Both the position numbers and the translations under genes were made by a program. Below, piece by piece: positions 1 through 13,400 of a DNA stretch of 63,508 bases. The stretch comes from an uncultured Methylophilaceae bacterium. GTDB lineage: Bacteria > Pseudomonadota > Gammaproteobacteria > Burkholderiales > Methylophilaceae. The stretch lies in assembly GCA_903870995.1 (NCBI GenBank), contig CAIQFD010000062.1, forward strand, positions 1-63,508, written 5' to 3'. Positions within the stretch are counted from its first letter, which is position 1. Every line of letters begins with the position of its first letter. The notes under the pieces were generated by a model. That model did no database searches, had not been told where the DNA came from, and saw only the letters and a list, made by a program, of their open reading frames with translations.

Positions 1-3000
1 GTCATCTTTAATCGTACCAACGCCCGTCACTGCTGTGCCGCCTGCGTTAGTCGCGACTAAATTCACTGTTTCGTTGTTGTCGCCTGTTGGGTCATTGGTA
101 ATCGCTGTGCGGACTAATAGACCACCACTTGGAATCGCAACAAGCTCACCAGGCGTGTAATCGACCCAAACCCCTAAGCCACCAGAACTATTTGGCTCGT
201 TTGGATCGTAATACTGTAGCGCAGCGCTGGTATCAGTACCGACCGTGCCGGTGCCTGAGGTCAAGCTCAAACTAGTCAATTGACCGACTGGGCCGCTCAC
301 CGTGAATAGTGCATAAGGTGAACCTTCGCTCACCGTTAAGCTATTCACGCTCATTGCGCGGTCATCATCCAAGGTTGCTGGCGCACCATTAGTGCCTGGG
401 GCATCTGGCGTACCTGTGGTGTTGGTCGCACTAAACAAGCTTCCTGTACCGTCATCTTTAATCGTACCAACGCCAGTGACAGAGGCACCGCCCACGTTAG
501 TGGCGACTAAATTCACTGTTTCGTTGTTGTCGCCTGTTGGGTCGTTGGTCACCGCAACACGAACTAATAGACCACCACTTGGAATCGCAACGAAGCTGTT
601 TGGTGTGTAAGGCACCCAAGCACCTGCACCGTTATTCGCAGTTGCATCGTAATATTGTAAAGCGCTGCCAGTGTCTGTACCTACCGTGCCCGTGCCTGAT
701 GTCAAGCTCAACTTGGTCAACTCGCCTGTTGCGCCCGTTACCGTAAAGATGGCGTAAGGTGAGCCTTCGTTCACCGTTAGGCTATTCACCGCTAATGGAC
801 GATCGTCATCCAACGGTGTGCTGACGGTATCTGGTGTACCCGTAATGTTAGTCGAAGCAAACACGCTACCTGTACCATTATCCAAGATAGTCGCTGTGCC
901 TGTCGCGCCAACTGTACCCGTATTAGTCGCAGTTAGTGTGAAGGTTTCGCCATTATCTGAAGTGGTGTCATTAGTAATGGCTTTGCGGACGAGTAATGTT
1001 GTGCCTGTGCCTGAAGCACCTTCTGGAATTTGCACAAAGTCGCCAGCGGTGTAATCTACCCAAGCACCTGCGCCGTTATTTGCTTCCGGATCGTAATACT
1101 GTATTGCAGAGCCGTAATCTGCTGAAGTCGCCGTACCATTGGCTGTTGAAAGCTGCACGTATTGACCTGTTGCACCTGTCACCGTGAATACAGCGTAAGG
1201 TGAACCTTCGCTCACCGTTAAATTGTTCACACTTAATGGACGATCGTCATTTGGCAAGCTTGCCGCATCAGCCGCGGTCACCACAGCCGTCGTTGGCGCT
1301 GTCACCGTTGGCACTACGCCATTGACAGGGGCAGACTCATCCACCCCTGTTGTTGCAGGGTCGTCCGCAACAAATACTGTGCCTGACCCGTCATCTAAAA
1401 TCGTAATCGTGCCAGTCACACCAGCAGAATTTTGTACCGCACCACTGGTCACAGTACCCGTTGAAATGTTGACCACTTCGCTATTTTCATAAGTGATATC
1501 TGGCTTAATCGTTGTGCGTAACAATACACTGGTTGCGCCAACTGGCATCGTGACTCCATTTGCCGCGCCCACCCAGTTAGTCCCATCAAAATACTCAATC
1601 GCTGACCCTGTGTCAGTCCCTACTGTACCCGTACCGTTTGTCAGCACTGGCGTGAATACCACTGGCGCACCCGCCACTGGTGTACTCATCGTCACTTCTA
1701 CCACCGCGTAAGGTGAGCCTTCGTTGACGACCACGCTAGAAATAGACATCACCGGCGCGTCCACAATCGTCACTGTACCCGCTACGCTTAGCGTACTGAC
1801 CAACGCGGTTGTACCGCTTAAGGCACCCGTGTCTACATAGTAAACTTCTGGCACTTCATTGATGGTGTCTACTTTAATACTTGTTCGTAGGTCTACTGCT
1901 GTTTGGCCTGCAGCCATGGTCACACCATTCGCAGCACTCACCCAATTAGCACCATCGAAATATTCAATCACAGCACCTGATGGTGTTGCACGGTTATCGG
2001 CACCCACTGTTGCCGTGCCAGAACGTAAAGTCGGCGTAAATACCACAGTACCTGTAGGCGCTTGACTCAAGGTCACGCGCGTTACGGCAAACGGGTCTGA
2101 CGCTTCATTCACACGGACGTTACTAATGCTCAATGTCGGGCGATCATCATTCAACGTTGCTGGCGCAGCGTTAGTGCCCGGCGCATCTGGCGTGCCTGTT
2201 GAATTGGTGCTACTAAATAAAACACCTGTGCCATCATCTTTAATGGTACCCACACCGGTCGCAGCAGTGCCACTAACGTTGGTTGCGACCAAGTTAAAGG
2301 TTTCACCGTTGTCTGCACCAGTGTCATTGGTAATTGTTGTGCGAACTAACAAACCACCTGCTGGGATTTTCACAAAATCGCCAGGCGTATAATTTTGCCA
2401 AGCTGTGCCGTCAAAATATTGCAAGGCAGAACCAGTATCAGTACCCACCAGTGCCGTGCCGGAAGTTAATGCCAAGGTCGTGTATTGACCTGTTTCGCCA
2501 GACACCGTGAATACTACATAAGGTGAACCCTCGTTCACCGTTAAGCTGTTCACGCTTAATGGGCGGTCATCGTTTGGCAAGCTAGCGGCATTGGCTGAAC
2601 TCACGACGGTTGTCGTTGGCGCTGTCACGGTTGGCACTGTGCCATTCGTTGGGGCGGATTCATCCACACCTGTGGTTGCAGGATTGTCCGCAACAAATAC
2701 CGTGCCTGTGCCGTCATCCTTGATGGTCGCAATACCGACTGCAGGTGTTGTGCTGCCAGTATTTGTCGCGATTAAAGTAAAGGTCTCACCGTTATCAACT
2801 GGCGTATCGTTGGTAATCGCAACACGCACTAATAAGTTAGCAGCTTCGCCTGGCGTGCCATCACCATCCGATGGGATTTGTACAAAGCTACCTGGCGCAT
2901 AAGGCACCCAAGCAGAACCGTTCCAATACTCTAAAGCCGTTCCTGTATCTGCACCTAAAGTTGCATCAGCATCTGTCGTGCTCGCTGTATTACCCAATGC

Positions 3001-6000
3001 AAGTTTGACAAACTGACCTTCAACGCCACCTACAGTAAATACGGCATATGGTGAACCTTCGTTTACCGTTAAGTCGCCTACCGTGAGTGGACGGTCATCA
3101 TCCAACGGTGTGCTGACGCTATCTGGTGTGCCTGTCGTGTTGGTTGCTAAGAACACATCACCTGTACCATTATCCAAAATGGTGCCAAGGCCAGTCGCAG
3201 CGCCGCCGCCTGTATTGGTAGCAACTAAATGATAGGTTTCGTTGTTATCGCCAGTTGGATCATTGTTAATCGTCGTGCGAACTAATAAACCGCCCGCTGG
3301 AATTTCCACAAAACTACCTGGGATGTAATCAACCCAAGCTGAGCCGTTGTAGTACTGCAAAGCAGTGCCTGTGTCTGTACCCAGTGAAGCTGAACCTTGA
3401 ATAGGCGCTAAACTCAAGCTGGTTAATTGACCTGTTGTGCCAGTCACCGTGAATACTGCGTAAGGTGAACTTTCATTCACTGTCACACTGCTCACAGCTA
3501 AAGGACGGTCATCGCTAGGCAATTTAGCAATATCTGCAGGACTGCTCACCACGCCATTCACTGGACTTGGCGGCGTTACTGTTTGAGGCGTTGCTGGCGA
3601 ACCTGGTGTGGCTGGTGCTACGCCAGAGTTAGTGCTGTCGGTGGCAAATATCGTGCCCTGACCATTATCCAAAATGGTACCAAGGCCAGTCGCAGCGCTA
3701 CCGCTGACGTTGCTTGCAATCAAATTGTAGGTTTCGCCATTATCCGCGGTCGTGTCGTTGATAATCGCCACGCGCACCAATAAATTAGCCGTTTCACCTA
3801 GGGTGGTGTCGCCGTCAGATGGCACTTGAACATAACTACCTGGGATATAAGCCACCCAAGCCGTTCCGTTCCAGTATTCCAGCGCAGTACCAATATCTTT
3901 AGTTGTACCAGTCAAGGTTGCATCTGTGCCTGGCGTGCTACCTGTGCTACCTAGGGCCAATTTCACATATTGGCCTTCTACTGCCGTCACCGTAAACATT
4001 GCATAAGGCGAAGCCTCATTGACTACGACGTTATCTACCGTGATAGGACGGTCATCGTCAGCTAAAGTAGCAACATCAGCGCTCAGCACCACTGGACTAG
4101 TCGCCGGAGTGGCTAGCGTACCATCAGCATTCCAAATATTGCCTGTGCCATCATCCACAATCTTGGCATAACCAGCGAACGTATTACTTGTATCAGGGGT
4201 TAGCGTTACACCATTGACTACCACAGGCGTTGAAGTCGCATACTGCACGCTTAACTTAAAGCGCTCACCACCGTCTAATGTGGCGTCTTGTAAAATCGGC
4301 ACACGTACCAACATTGAGCCATCAACTGCGCTTAAAGCAGGTGGATTAGCAACATTATAGGTTGTCCAAGTTGTGCCGCCATCTGTTGAGTACTCTAAAC
4401 TATTGGTGTAATCAGCACCCGCAGTGGCTGCTGGCGTTGTACCTGCACCTAGCGTCAATTTAACGCCTGCAGTTGGTACACCCGTGACGGTAAACACTAC
4501 ATAAGGGGAGCCTTCGTTGACCAGCAGATCGTTCACGAACGCAGGGCTAAATGGATTGTCGTTATTCAGCGCTAGCGTAACGTCATCGCTCGTTGTTGTT
4601 GTGCCCTTAGTGTCTACTGTGCCTACAGCATCAGGCGAACCAGTTCTATTGGTGCTGCTAAACAAGCTGCCTGTACCATCATCGACAATGGTACCCACAC
4701 CTGTTGAACCGGTACCGCCTGTGTTGCTGGCTGCTAGCTTAAGCGTTTCAGACATTTCATAAGGCGCGTCATTATTAATCGCTACGCGAACTAATAAATT
4801 ACCATTATTGCCTGCTGGCACTTCTACAAAACTGTTAGGGGTATAGCTCACCCAGCTCGTGCCGTTAAAGTATTCCAGCGCGTTCACATAATCTACGCCC
4901 GCTGTTGCTGTATCAGCCGCCAAACTCAATTTCACAAACTGACCAACTTCAGCATCGACCGTAAACACCAAATAAGGCGAGGCCTCGTTGACGGTCACGC
5001 TATTCACCGTCACAGGACGGTCATCGTTTAAGCTGGATGGCGAAACGCCAGTGTCTGGCGTGCCTGCAGTACCGCTATAGATATCACCTGACCCATCATC
5101 GAGAATAGTTGCAATACCCGCATTGCCTGTACTAATTAAATTAGCGATACCACCAGTATTTTTCGCAGTTAATGTGAAAGTCTCGCCGCCATCTAATGGG
5201 GTGTCATTGGTAATCGTTGCACGCACCAACAACTCACCATTACCTGAGGTTGGAATCTTAACGAATGCACCTGGCGTGTAAGTTTGCCAAGTTGTACCGT
5301 CAAAATACTCCAAGGTCGAACCGTAATCACTAGAACTTGCTGTGCCGTTTGCCGTTTCTAGCGTCACATACTGACCCGCTTGGCCTGTTACAGTAAATAC
5401 CGCATAAGGGGAACCCTCGTTCACCGTTAAGTTATTCACCGTTAATGGACGGTCATCGTTAGGCAAGTTGGCAATATCAACAGGACTGTTGACCACAGAA
5501 GCCGTTGGCGCTGTGACTGTTGGTGCTGTGCCATTAGTCGGGGCAGATTCGTCCACAGTCGTCGTTGCAGGATCATCCGCTACATAGACTGTACCTGTGC
5601 CATCGTCTTTAATCGTTGCAATGCCAGTGCCTGCAACATTTGGTGTGCCGCCAGTATTGGTCGCCACTAGCGCGAAGGTCTCACTGTTATCTGCTGATGT
5701 GTCACCCTTAATTGCCACGCGCACTAATAAATTAGCAGGCTCGCCAGTGGTGCTATCGCCATCCGATGGAATTTGCACAAAGCTGCCAGGGATATAAGTT
5801 ACCCAAGCCGTGCCGTTCCAGTACTCCAATGTCGTCCCTGTGTCTGTGCCCAAGGTCGCATTCAGGCTAGGATTAGTCGTCGCGGCAAGGTCTAATTTCA
5901 CATACTGACCTTCAACACCGCCAACATTAAACACTACAAAAGGTGAACCCTCGTTGACTGTTGGACTATCTACTGTCACAGGACGGTCGTCATTTGGCAA

Positions 6001-7430
6001 CTTAGCGATATCAGTCGCACTGCTCACCACAGGCGTGGTTGGCACGGTGACCGTTGGCAATATGCCATTAGTCGGGGTGGATTCATCCGTTGACGTTGTC
6101 GCTGGATTATCCGCAACGAACACTGTGCCAGTGCCGTCGTCTTTAATCGTCACTGTCGCTGGGGTTGCCGCAATGCCGCCTGTATTCGTGGCTGTTAAGC
6201 TAAATGGCTCGCTGTTGTCTGACGTTGCATCTTGCTCTGGGGCTAACAATACACGGACTAATGCCTTGCCATTGCTATCAAGCGGGATTAAGTCGCCAGC
6301 GTGGTAAGTAACCCATGCTGTGCCATTCCAAAATTCGATGCTTGTTAATGGGCTAGAAGTATTCGTTGGCAAGCTCAGTGACGCCAATTGGTTAGGCGCA
6401 CCGCTCACTTCAAATGCCGCATAAGGTGAAGCCTCGTTCACCACTGGCGCAACTGCCGTCACCGTGAGTGGACGGTCGTCATTTGGCGCTTTTGAGGCAT
6501 CTGCAGACGGAATAACCCCATTAACAAGAGCTGGCGCTGTTGCGGTATCAGGTGTCGTGCCTGTTGGATTGCCAGCAGTAAATTGTGTACCTGTGCCGTC
6601 ATCTTTAATCGTTGCAATCCCTGTCGCAACTAGATTACTTGCATCCGTAGCCACTAACTTAAAGGTTTCGTTATTATCAGGTGTGCTGTCATTTGCAATC
6701 GCTGTACGCACCAACAACTTACCAGTGCTGTCTAGGCTGACTGGACTACCGCTAGTGTAAGGCTGCCATGCGCTACCATCCCAATACTCTAGGGCTGTGC
6801 CGTAATCGGTACCATTGGCACCAGTCGCGTTGAGGCTAGCATTGGTGGTATCAGCCAAAGCCAAGTTTGATATCACTTGGTTAGGCAGACCAGATACCGT
6901 AAACACCGCATAAGGCGAACCTTCGTTCACAGTGAGATTATTAATGCTCAAGCCTTGGTCATTATCTAACACCAAGCCATTACCTGGGCTGTCTGGGGTA
7001 CCAGTGGTGTTAGTTACACTAAACAAACTGCCTGTACCATCATCCTTAATGGTCGCAATACCCGCATTGCCTGAACTAATCACATTAGTCGTGCCATCGG
7101 TATTGGCTGCCACTAGCTTAAAGGTCTCGTTATTATCTAAAGTGCTGTCATTGGTAATCGCCACACGCACCAACATCGTGGCGCCTGTCGTTGGGATTTG
7201 TACGAAACTACCAGCGGTATAAGGCTGCCAAGCAGTACCATCAAAATACTCTAAAGATGTTGGTAAACCAGTATCGGTACCCAATGTTGCATTAAGGCTA
7301 GCGTTGGTCGTTGCCTCTAAAGACAAGCTGACATACTGACCAGCAGCGCCGCTCACTGTAAATACCGAATAAGGTGAACCTTCGTTCACTATTAAGTTAT
7401 TGACGGTTACAGGACGGTCATCACACAGCT
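1..7430 (-). repeat. Calx-beta-like repeat block 4 (about 16 units, runs off the window)
   Basis: Repeat starts lie near 7370, 6908, 6420, 5938, 5405, 4973, 4500, 4007, 3465, 3050, 2518, 2090, 1707, 1196, 753 and 317. Bases 1-115 and 451-565 match closely at a 450-bp offset (150 residues), including an identical run of about 35 bases. This is the most recent-looking duplication seen. A longer linker carrying GVDESAP-like sequence recurs near 1340, 2660, 5545 and 6080, which suggests higher-order units. Confidence 0.87.
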
Positions 7431-10400
7431 GTGTCAGCGTAGGATGTGCAACAACAGCTGGCTCAATACAAGCCGTGTCTAGAGCGCCTAAGAACAGTGT
7501 TTCGACATAAGCTGAACGGCTAGCGGTAGTACCGTCACCGAAGGCACCTCCTGGATTATGTCCCGTTCCATTAATCAGACCTGCACAGCCGTAGAGCAAG
7601 ACTGAGCTAAAGTGGCCACCAGTCTCAACCGTATAGGCGACCTGACCAGCAACAGAACCACTAGGCGCTGTGGGAATTAAGAGTTTGTCATAGATCTGAA
7701 CATTGATGTCCGTAGAAGCAATTGGCGTACCCAGCATACTCAAACTGTTGCTGCCAGTAGCCACAATACTTCCGTTCTTAAGAATCATATTGATGGCACC
7801 GCCATAACCAGTGGAGCTGTTTTGTGCGCTAATAAACTGCACATTGCTCAGCTCAGTTCCAACACCTGCAGTCCCCAGCATCGTTGTCCAGCTTAATACT
7901 GCAGTGGTTGAGTTTTGCCCAGCAGTGCCATATGCATTAGTTCCACTGACATACACCTTGCCGTTAGAACCCAATACAAAGTAGGTGTTATCGGTAACGC
8001 CAATTTGCACTGCTTTAACCCCAGGCGCTGACGAAAATGGATCAGCCATTTCTACAGCAGTAGCTCTGGAAGCTAATGCAGAGCCATCGCCTAAATAAGT
8101 ATCTGTTCCCCAGGTATAAAACTTACCCGTACTTGCACTGTAAGCAAAGGCTGTTTTGAATGCATACTCTAAATCCGTAATACCGGTCAGCGTTGCACCC
8201 GTGGCATCTACTACCTGAGTAAAATCACCTGTGCTTGGATGACCAGAAACAAAAGGAGGTATGGTCGCAGTCCTCACTGAGCCGTCGTTCATTAAGAACA
8301 TGACACCCGTGGCAGAGGCACTCATGGCCTTCACATCCGCCGCAATGAAATCAGAAGGCGTTGCGATTTTTTGGAAAGCTATACTGCTGGTATAGCCAGC
8401 CGCCAACCCTATACCATTTCTTCCCCAAGCATATAATCCATCAGTCGTTAGCAGTAAGAACTGGTCTCTAGTTGATGAGGGAACACCCACATCAATAATC
8501 GTACCAGTGTAGTTGAAGCCATTAGCAGGTGTCACTAATATTGGCGTTAATAGGCTATCTCCATTTGGCGCTGCGGACTCACCAGAAACGTAATAACCAC
8601 CACCCTCAGCCTTATAAAAAGCACCATGGAAGCCTGAAATAATATAATGTGCTTTATCAAAGCTAGCTTGGCGCCATGCACTTAAAGCCGCCTGTTTGTC
8701 AGCTGCAGTCGTCGCATTTGCAAACGCAGCTGAAGAGTCTGTGATAGTTGCATCACCAGTGAAAATCGTGCCCGTACCATCATCCATAATGGTGGCTAAG
8801 CCCGTGCCTCTGACAATACCGTAAGCATCTTTCACTGTCAGCGTTAGGGATTCCGCACCCTCATAAACCTCTTGCTCGTAAAGCGCGACCCGCACTAACA
8901 AATCACTGCTCGCAGGAATCGTGACATATAGGTCATTGGCATAATCAGCAGCGGTATAGTTGACCCAAGCGGAGCCAGTCCAATACTGCAGGGTATCGTT
9001 CAAGTCATTGGTGCCATTGTCAGTCGCACCAATCGTGGCATTGCCTGTACTATTCGTTGTTGGGGCAAGGCTTAATTTAACTTGTGACCCATAACCACCG
9101 TCTAGCGTAAACACCACATAAGGTGAACATTCATTAACGATAACGCTGTTAATGTGCACCGCCAGCTCATCATCTAAGGTCGATGGCAAGCCATTTGTAC
9201 CAGGATTTTCGGGCGTACCTGTGGTGTTAGCAGAGCTAAACAAGCTACCTGTGCCATTATCTTTAATGGTCGCAATACCCGCATTACCTGTACTAATCAC
9301 ATTAGTCGTGCCACTCACATTGGTGGCAGTTAAGGTGAAGGTCTCGCCATTGTCTTGAACAATGTCATTGAAAATTGGCGCACGGACCAATAAGGTGGTG
9401 CCTGTGCTTGGAATTTGAACATAGCTACCTGGCACATAATTAAGCCAAGTCGTGCCATCAAAGTATTGCAAAGCAGAACCAAAGTCTGATGCGCCTGCAG
9501 TACCCGCAACCGTGGCAAGCTTCACAAGCTGACCAGCATCACCTGTCACCGTAAATACGGCGTAAGGTGAACCTTCGTTGACGGTGAGATTGTTCACGCT
9601 TAATGGACGATCATCATCCAGCCTTGTTGGCAAACCTGCGGTGCCTGCAGCATCTGGCGTACCATTGGTGTTGGTAGCACTAAACAAGCTGCCTGTGCCA
9701 TCGTCTTTAATGGTGCCCACGCCAGTTGCCGTGCCACCGCCTGTGTTGCTTGCTACCAAATTGAATGTTTCGCCAGCTGTATTTTCTAGGTTGGTGTCAT
9801 TGGTAATCGCCGTGCGAACTAATAAACCACCGCCTGGAATTTGCACAAAGCTACCTGGCGTATAAGTTTGCCAAGTGGTGCCATCAAAGTATTGCAAAGC
9901 TGTGCCCGTGTCAGCGCCTACAGTCGCTGTGCCATCGCTTAAACTCAAGCTGGTGTATTGGCCAGTGACGCCCGTCACCTTGAATACAGCATAAGGCGAG
10001 CCTTCATTCACCGTAACGCTGCTCACGCCCAACGGACGGTCATCATTGAGCAATGTAGAGGCATTCGCACTGGTGACGACACCCGACGTAACTGGTGTCG
10101 CTGTTGGCGGGGTAATTAACGATGGATTGCCTGCGGTAAATAGCGTACCTGAGGCATTATCCAGAATAGTCGCCACACCTGTCGCAGCTGAGCCAGTTGA
10201 AGGTGTTGCTGTTAAATTAAAGGTCTCAGCATTGTCACTTGTCGTGTCATTGGTGATTGTTGTGCGCACGAACAGAATGCCATTGCCATCTAGATTGACA
10301 TTGCTACCAGTGGTATAAGCCACCCAAGACGTGCCGTTAAAGTACTCTAATCCTATGCCAGTGGCTGAGCCGTAATCTGTACCCGCACCGCTTGCGTTGA

Positions 10401-13400
10401 GGCTAGCATTGGTCGTCTGTGATAGCGCCAAATCTGTCAGCACCTGATTTGGTGCGCCAGTCAATGTAAAGACTGCATAAGGTGAACCCTCGTTCACCGT
10501 GAGATTGTTGATGCTTAAGGACTGGACTACGCCATTGTCATTATTCTTTGCCGTCGTGGTATCAACCGTACCATCCGCATTAAAGATAGTACCCGTGCCA
10601 TTATCCAGAATCGTACCGATACCTGTACCTGCGGCATTAGCTGTGCCATCTGTATTTTTTGCGATAATCTTGAAGGTTTCACCATTGTCGGAGAAACTAT
10701 CATTGGTAATCGCCACACGTACCAACATCGTGGTGCCTGATGTTGGAATCTGCACAAGACTACCTGGGACATAAACCACCCAATGTGTGCCGTCGAAATA
10801 CTCCAGCACCGTGCCTGTATCCAAGCCAAGTAGTGCATTTTGGGTTTGATTAGTCGTTGGGGCTAAAGCCAAACTCACAAACTGACCAGCCGCGCCACCT
10901 ACCGTAAACACGGCATAAGGTGAACCTTCGTTCACGGTCACATTATCCACCGTCACAGGACGATCATCACATAATTGTGACGGCGTCGGTGCTGGTAAAG
11001 TGACTGGCAGGACACAAGCTTCGGCTAAATTACCTAAGAATTGCGTTTGTACATAAGATGCACGGTCAGTTGTTGTACCGTCAGCAAACGCGCCACCTGG
11101 ATTATGGCCTACAGCGCTAATCACACCGGTACAACCGTATAGCAATACCGAGCTGAAGTGACCACCCGTCTCAACCGTAAACGCGACTTGACCGACAATC
11201 GAACCCGTAGGCGCTGTTGGAAGCAAAATATTTGCAACTAACGTGCTGGTGGTTACGCCTGGAACGCCCAACATGCTGCGGCTGTCAGCCCCAGCAGCCA
11301 ACACACTGCCATCTTTGAGAATCATGTTGATGGCAGATGTTCCATAGGATGGATACACCGCATTATTTTGGGTACTAAAGAACTGAACATTAGTTAAGGG
11401 TGCTGTACCATCGGTGTTTTTCATGGTTGTCCAGGTAGCGATAGCTCCCGTAGTACCCTGACCTGCCGCACCCGCTGGGTTTAGACCACAGACATAAACC
11501 TTGCCATCACTTCCCAGCACAAAATACGTCGCATCACTCATCCCAATTTGCACAGCCTTAACACCTGTTGGCAATGGATTAGCCATTTCCACAGCGGCAG
11601 CACTCGAAGCACCCGCCGACCCATTACCTAAATAGGTGGTGGCACCCCAAGTGTAGAACTTACCTGTGCTGGCGCTGTAAGCAAAAGCTGTATTTTGGAA
11701 ATACTCTAAATCGGTAATACCTGTGATTGCAGCACCACTTGCATCGACCACTTGAGTAAAGTCGCCCGTAGTTGGGTGTCCAGAGTTGGCGGTAGACAGG
11801 GCCACTGTTCGCACCGTTCCATCTTTCATGACGAACATCACACCAGTATTTGATGCGGTCATCGATTTCACATCGGCCGTAACAAACTCAGCTGGTGTAA
11901 CAATTTTTTGGAAGTTATAACCAGGGTTATAGCTTGATGACAATCCAACACCTGGAGTTCCCCAGGCATACAAACCATCAGTAGTGACCATGACGAACTG
12001 GTCATATCTGGTTGATGGAATCGCCACATCAATGATGGTGCCAGTGTAATTAAATCCGTTTGCAGCATTCACCAAAATTGGAACGGTGAGATTGCCACCA
12101 GTTGCTGAGGCATTCTCACCAGCAACGTAATAACCACCATCCCCTGACTTATAAAATGCGCCGTGGAAACCTGAAATAATATAGCGAGATTTTTCAAAGT
12201 CAGTTTGGCGCCAAGCATCTAAAGCTGCTTGTTTTTCAGCCGCAGTCGTGGCATTTGCATAGGCTGCTGATGCATCTGTTGGCGTAACGTTGCCAGTGTA
12301 AATATCGCCCGTACCATCATCATAAATAGTCGCTAAGCCCGTGCCGCGCACGCGACCGTTCGCATCCGTGACTTGTAATGTGAACGTCTCAGGACCTTCG
12401 TAAGCGCTTTGATCATAAAGCGCTACACGCACCAACAAATCGGCCGTCGAAGGAATGTTAATGACGGTGCCATTGACATAGTCGACCCATGTCACACCAT
12501 TCCAATATTGCATGGAAGTACTGACATCGTTGGTGCCGTTATCTGTCGTGCCGAGCGTGGCGTTTCCACTCGCGAGTAGATTCAGTTTAACTGGCTCACC
12601 GTAACCGCCATCGAGCGTGAACACTGCAAAAGGTGAACATTCATTCACGTTTACATTATTAATAGTCACCGCGACGATGTAATCGTTATCTAGTGACGCA
12701 GGTAAGTCAGTTTGCGTACCAAGCGCATCTGGCGTGCCTGTAGTGTTGAAGCCACTATACAAGTTACCTTGGTTATTATCGAGAATTGTGCCAAGGCCTG
12801 TACCCGTCAAATTACCAGTACTGGTAGCTACCAAGTTAAAGGTTTCGCCATTTTCAATATCGTTGTCATTCACAACCGCTACACGCACCAACAACTTGCC
12901 GCTACTGCCGATGGTCACATTACCACCCGCATAAGTGGTCCAAGCCGTGCCATTGTAGTATTCCAACACCGCGCCAACGTCAGCACCTGTGCCAGATAGC
13001 GTTGCATTACCACTAATGTTGGTTGTCGCAACCAAGGCCAAGTTCGCCACAATTTGATTAGCAACGCCTGTCACCGTAAACACTGCGTAAGGCGAACCTT
13101 CGTTGACGCTCACATTGTTCACAATCAAGGTTTGGTCATTGTTAAGATTTGCTGGCAGGTCAGTTTGCGTACCAAGCGCATCTGGCGTACCTGTTATGTT
13201 GTTCACACTAAACAAACTGCCTGAGGCATTGTCTCGAATGGTCGCGGTTCCAGTCACGCCCACATTGCCAGTATTCGTTGCTGTTAAGGTGAACGTCTCG
13301 TTATCGTCTGCTACCGTATCATTGGTAATGGTTGTACGTACCAATAAGGTCGCGCCAGAAAGTTGCAGGTAGCTACCAGCGGTGTAAGCTACCCAAGCGG

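Noticed and set aside
3001-7430. CRISPR-like regular repetition
   Set aside because: The period is about 430-530 bp and coding in frame throughout. There are no 25-40 bp direct repeats with unique spacers.
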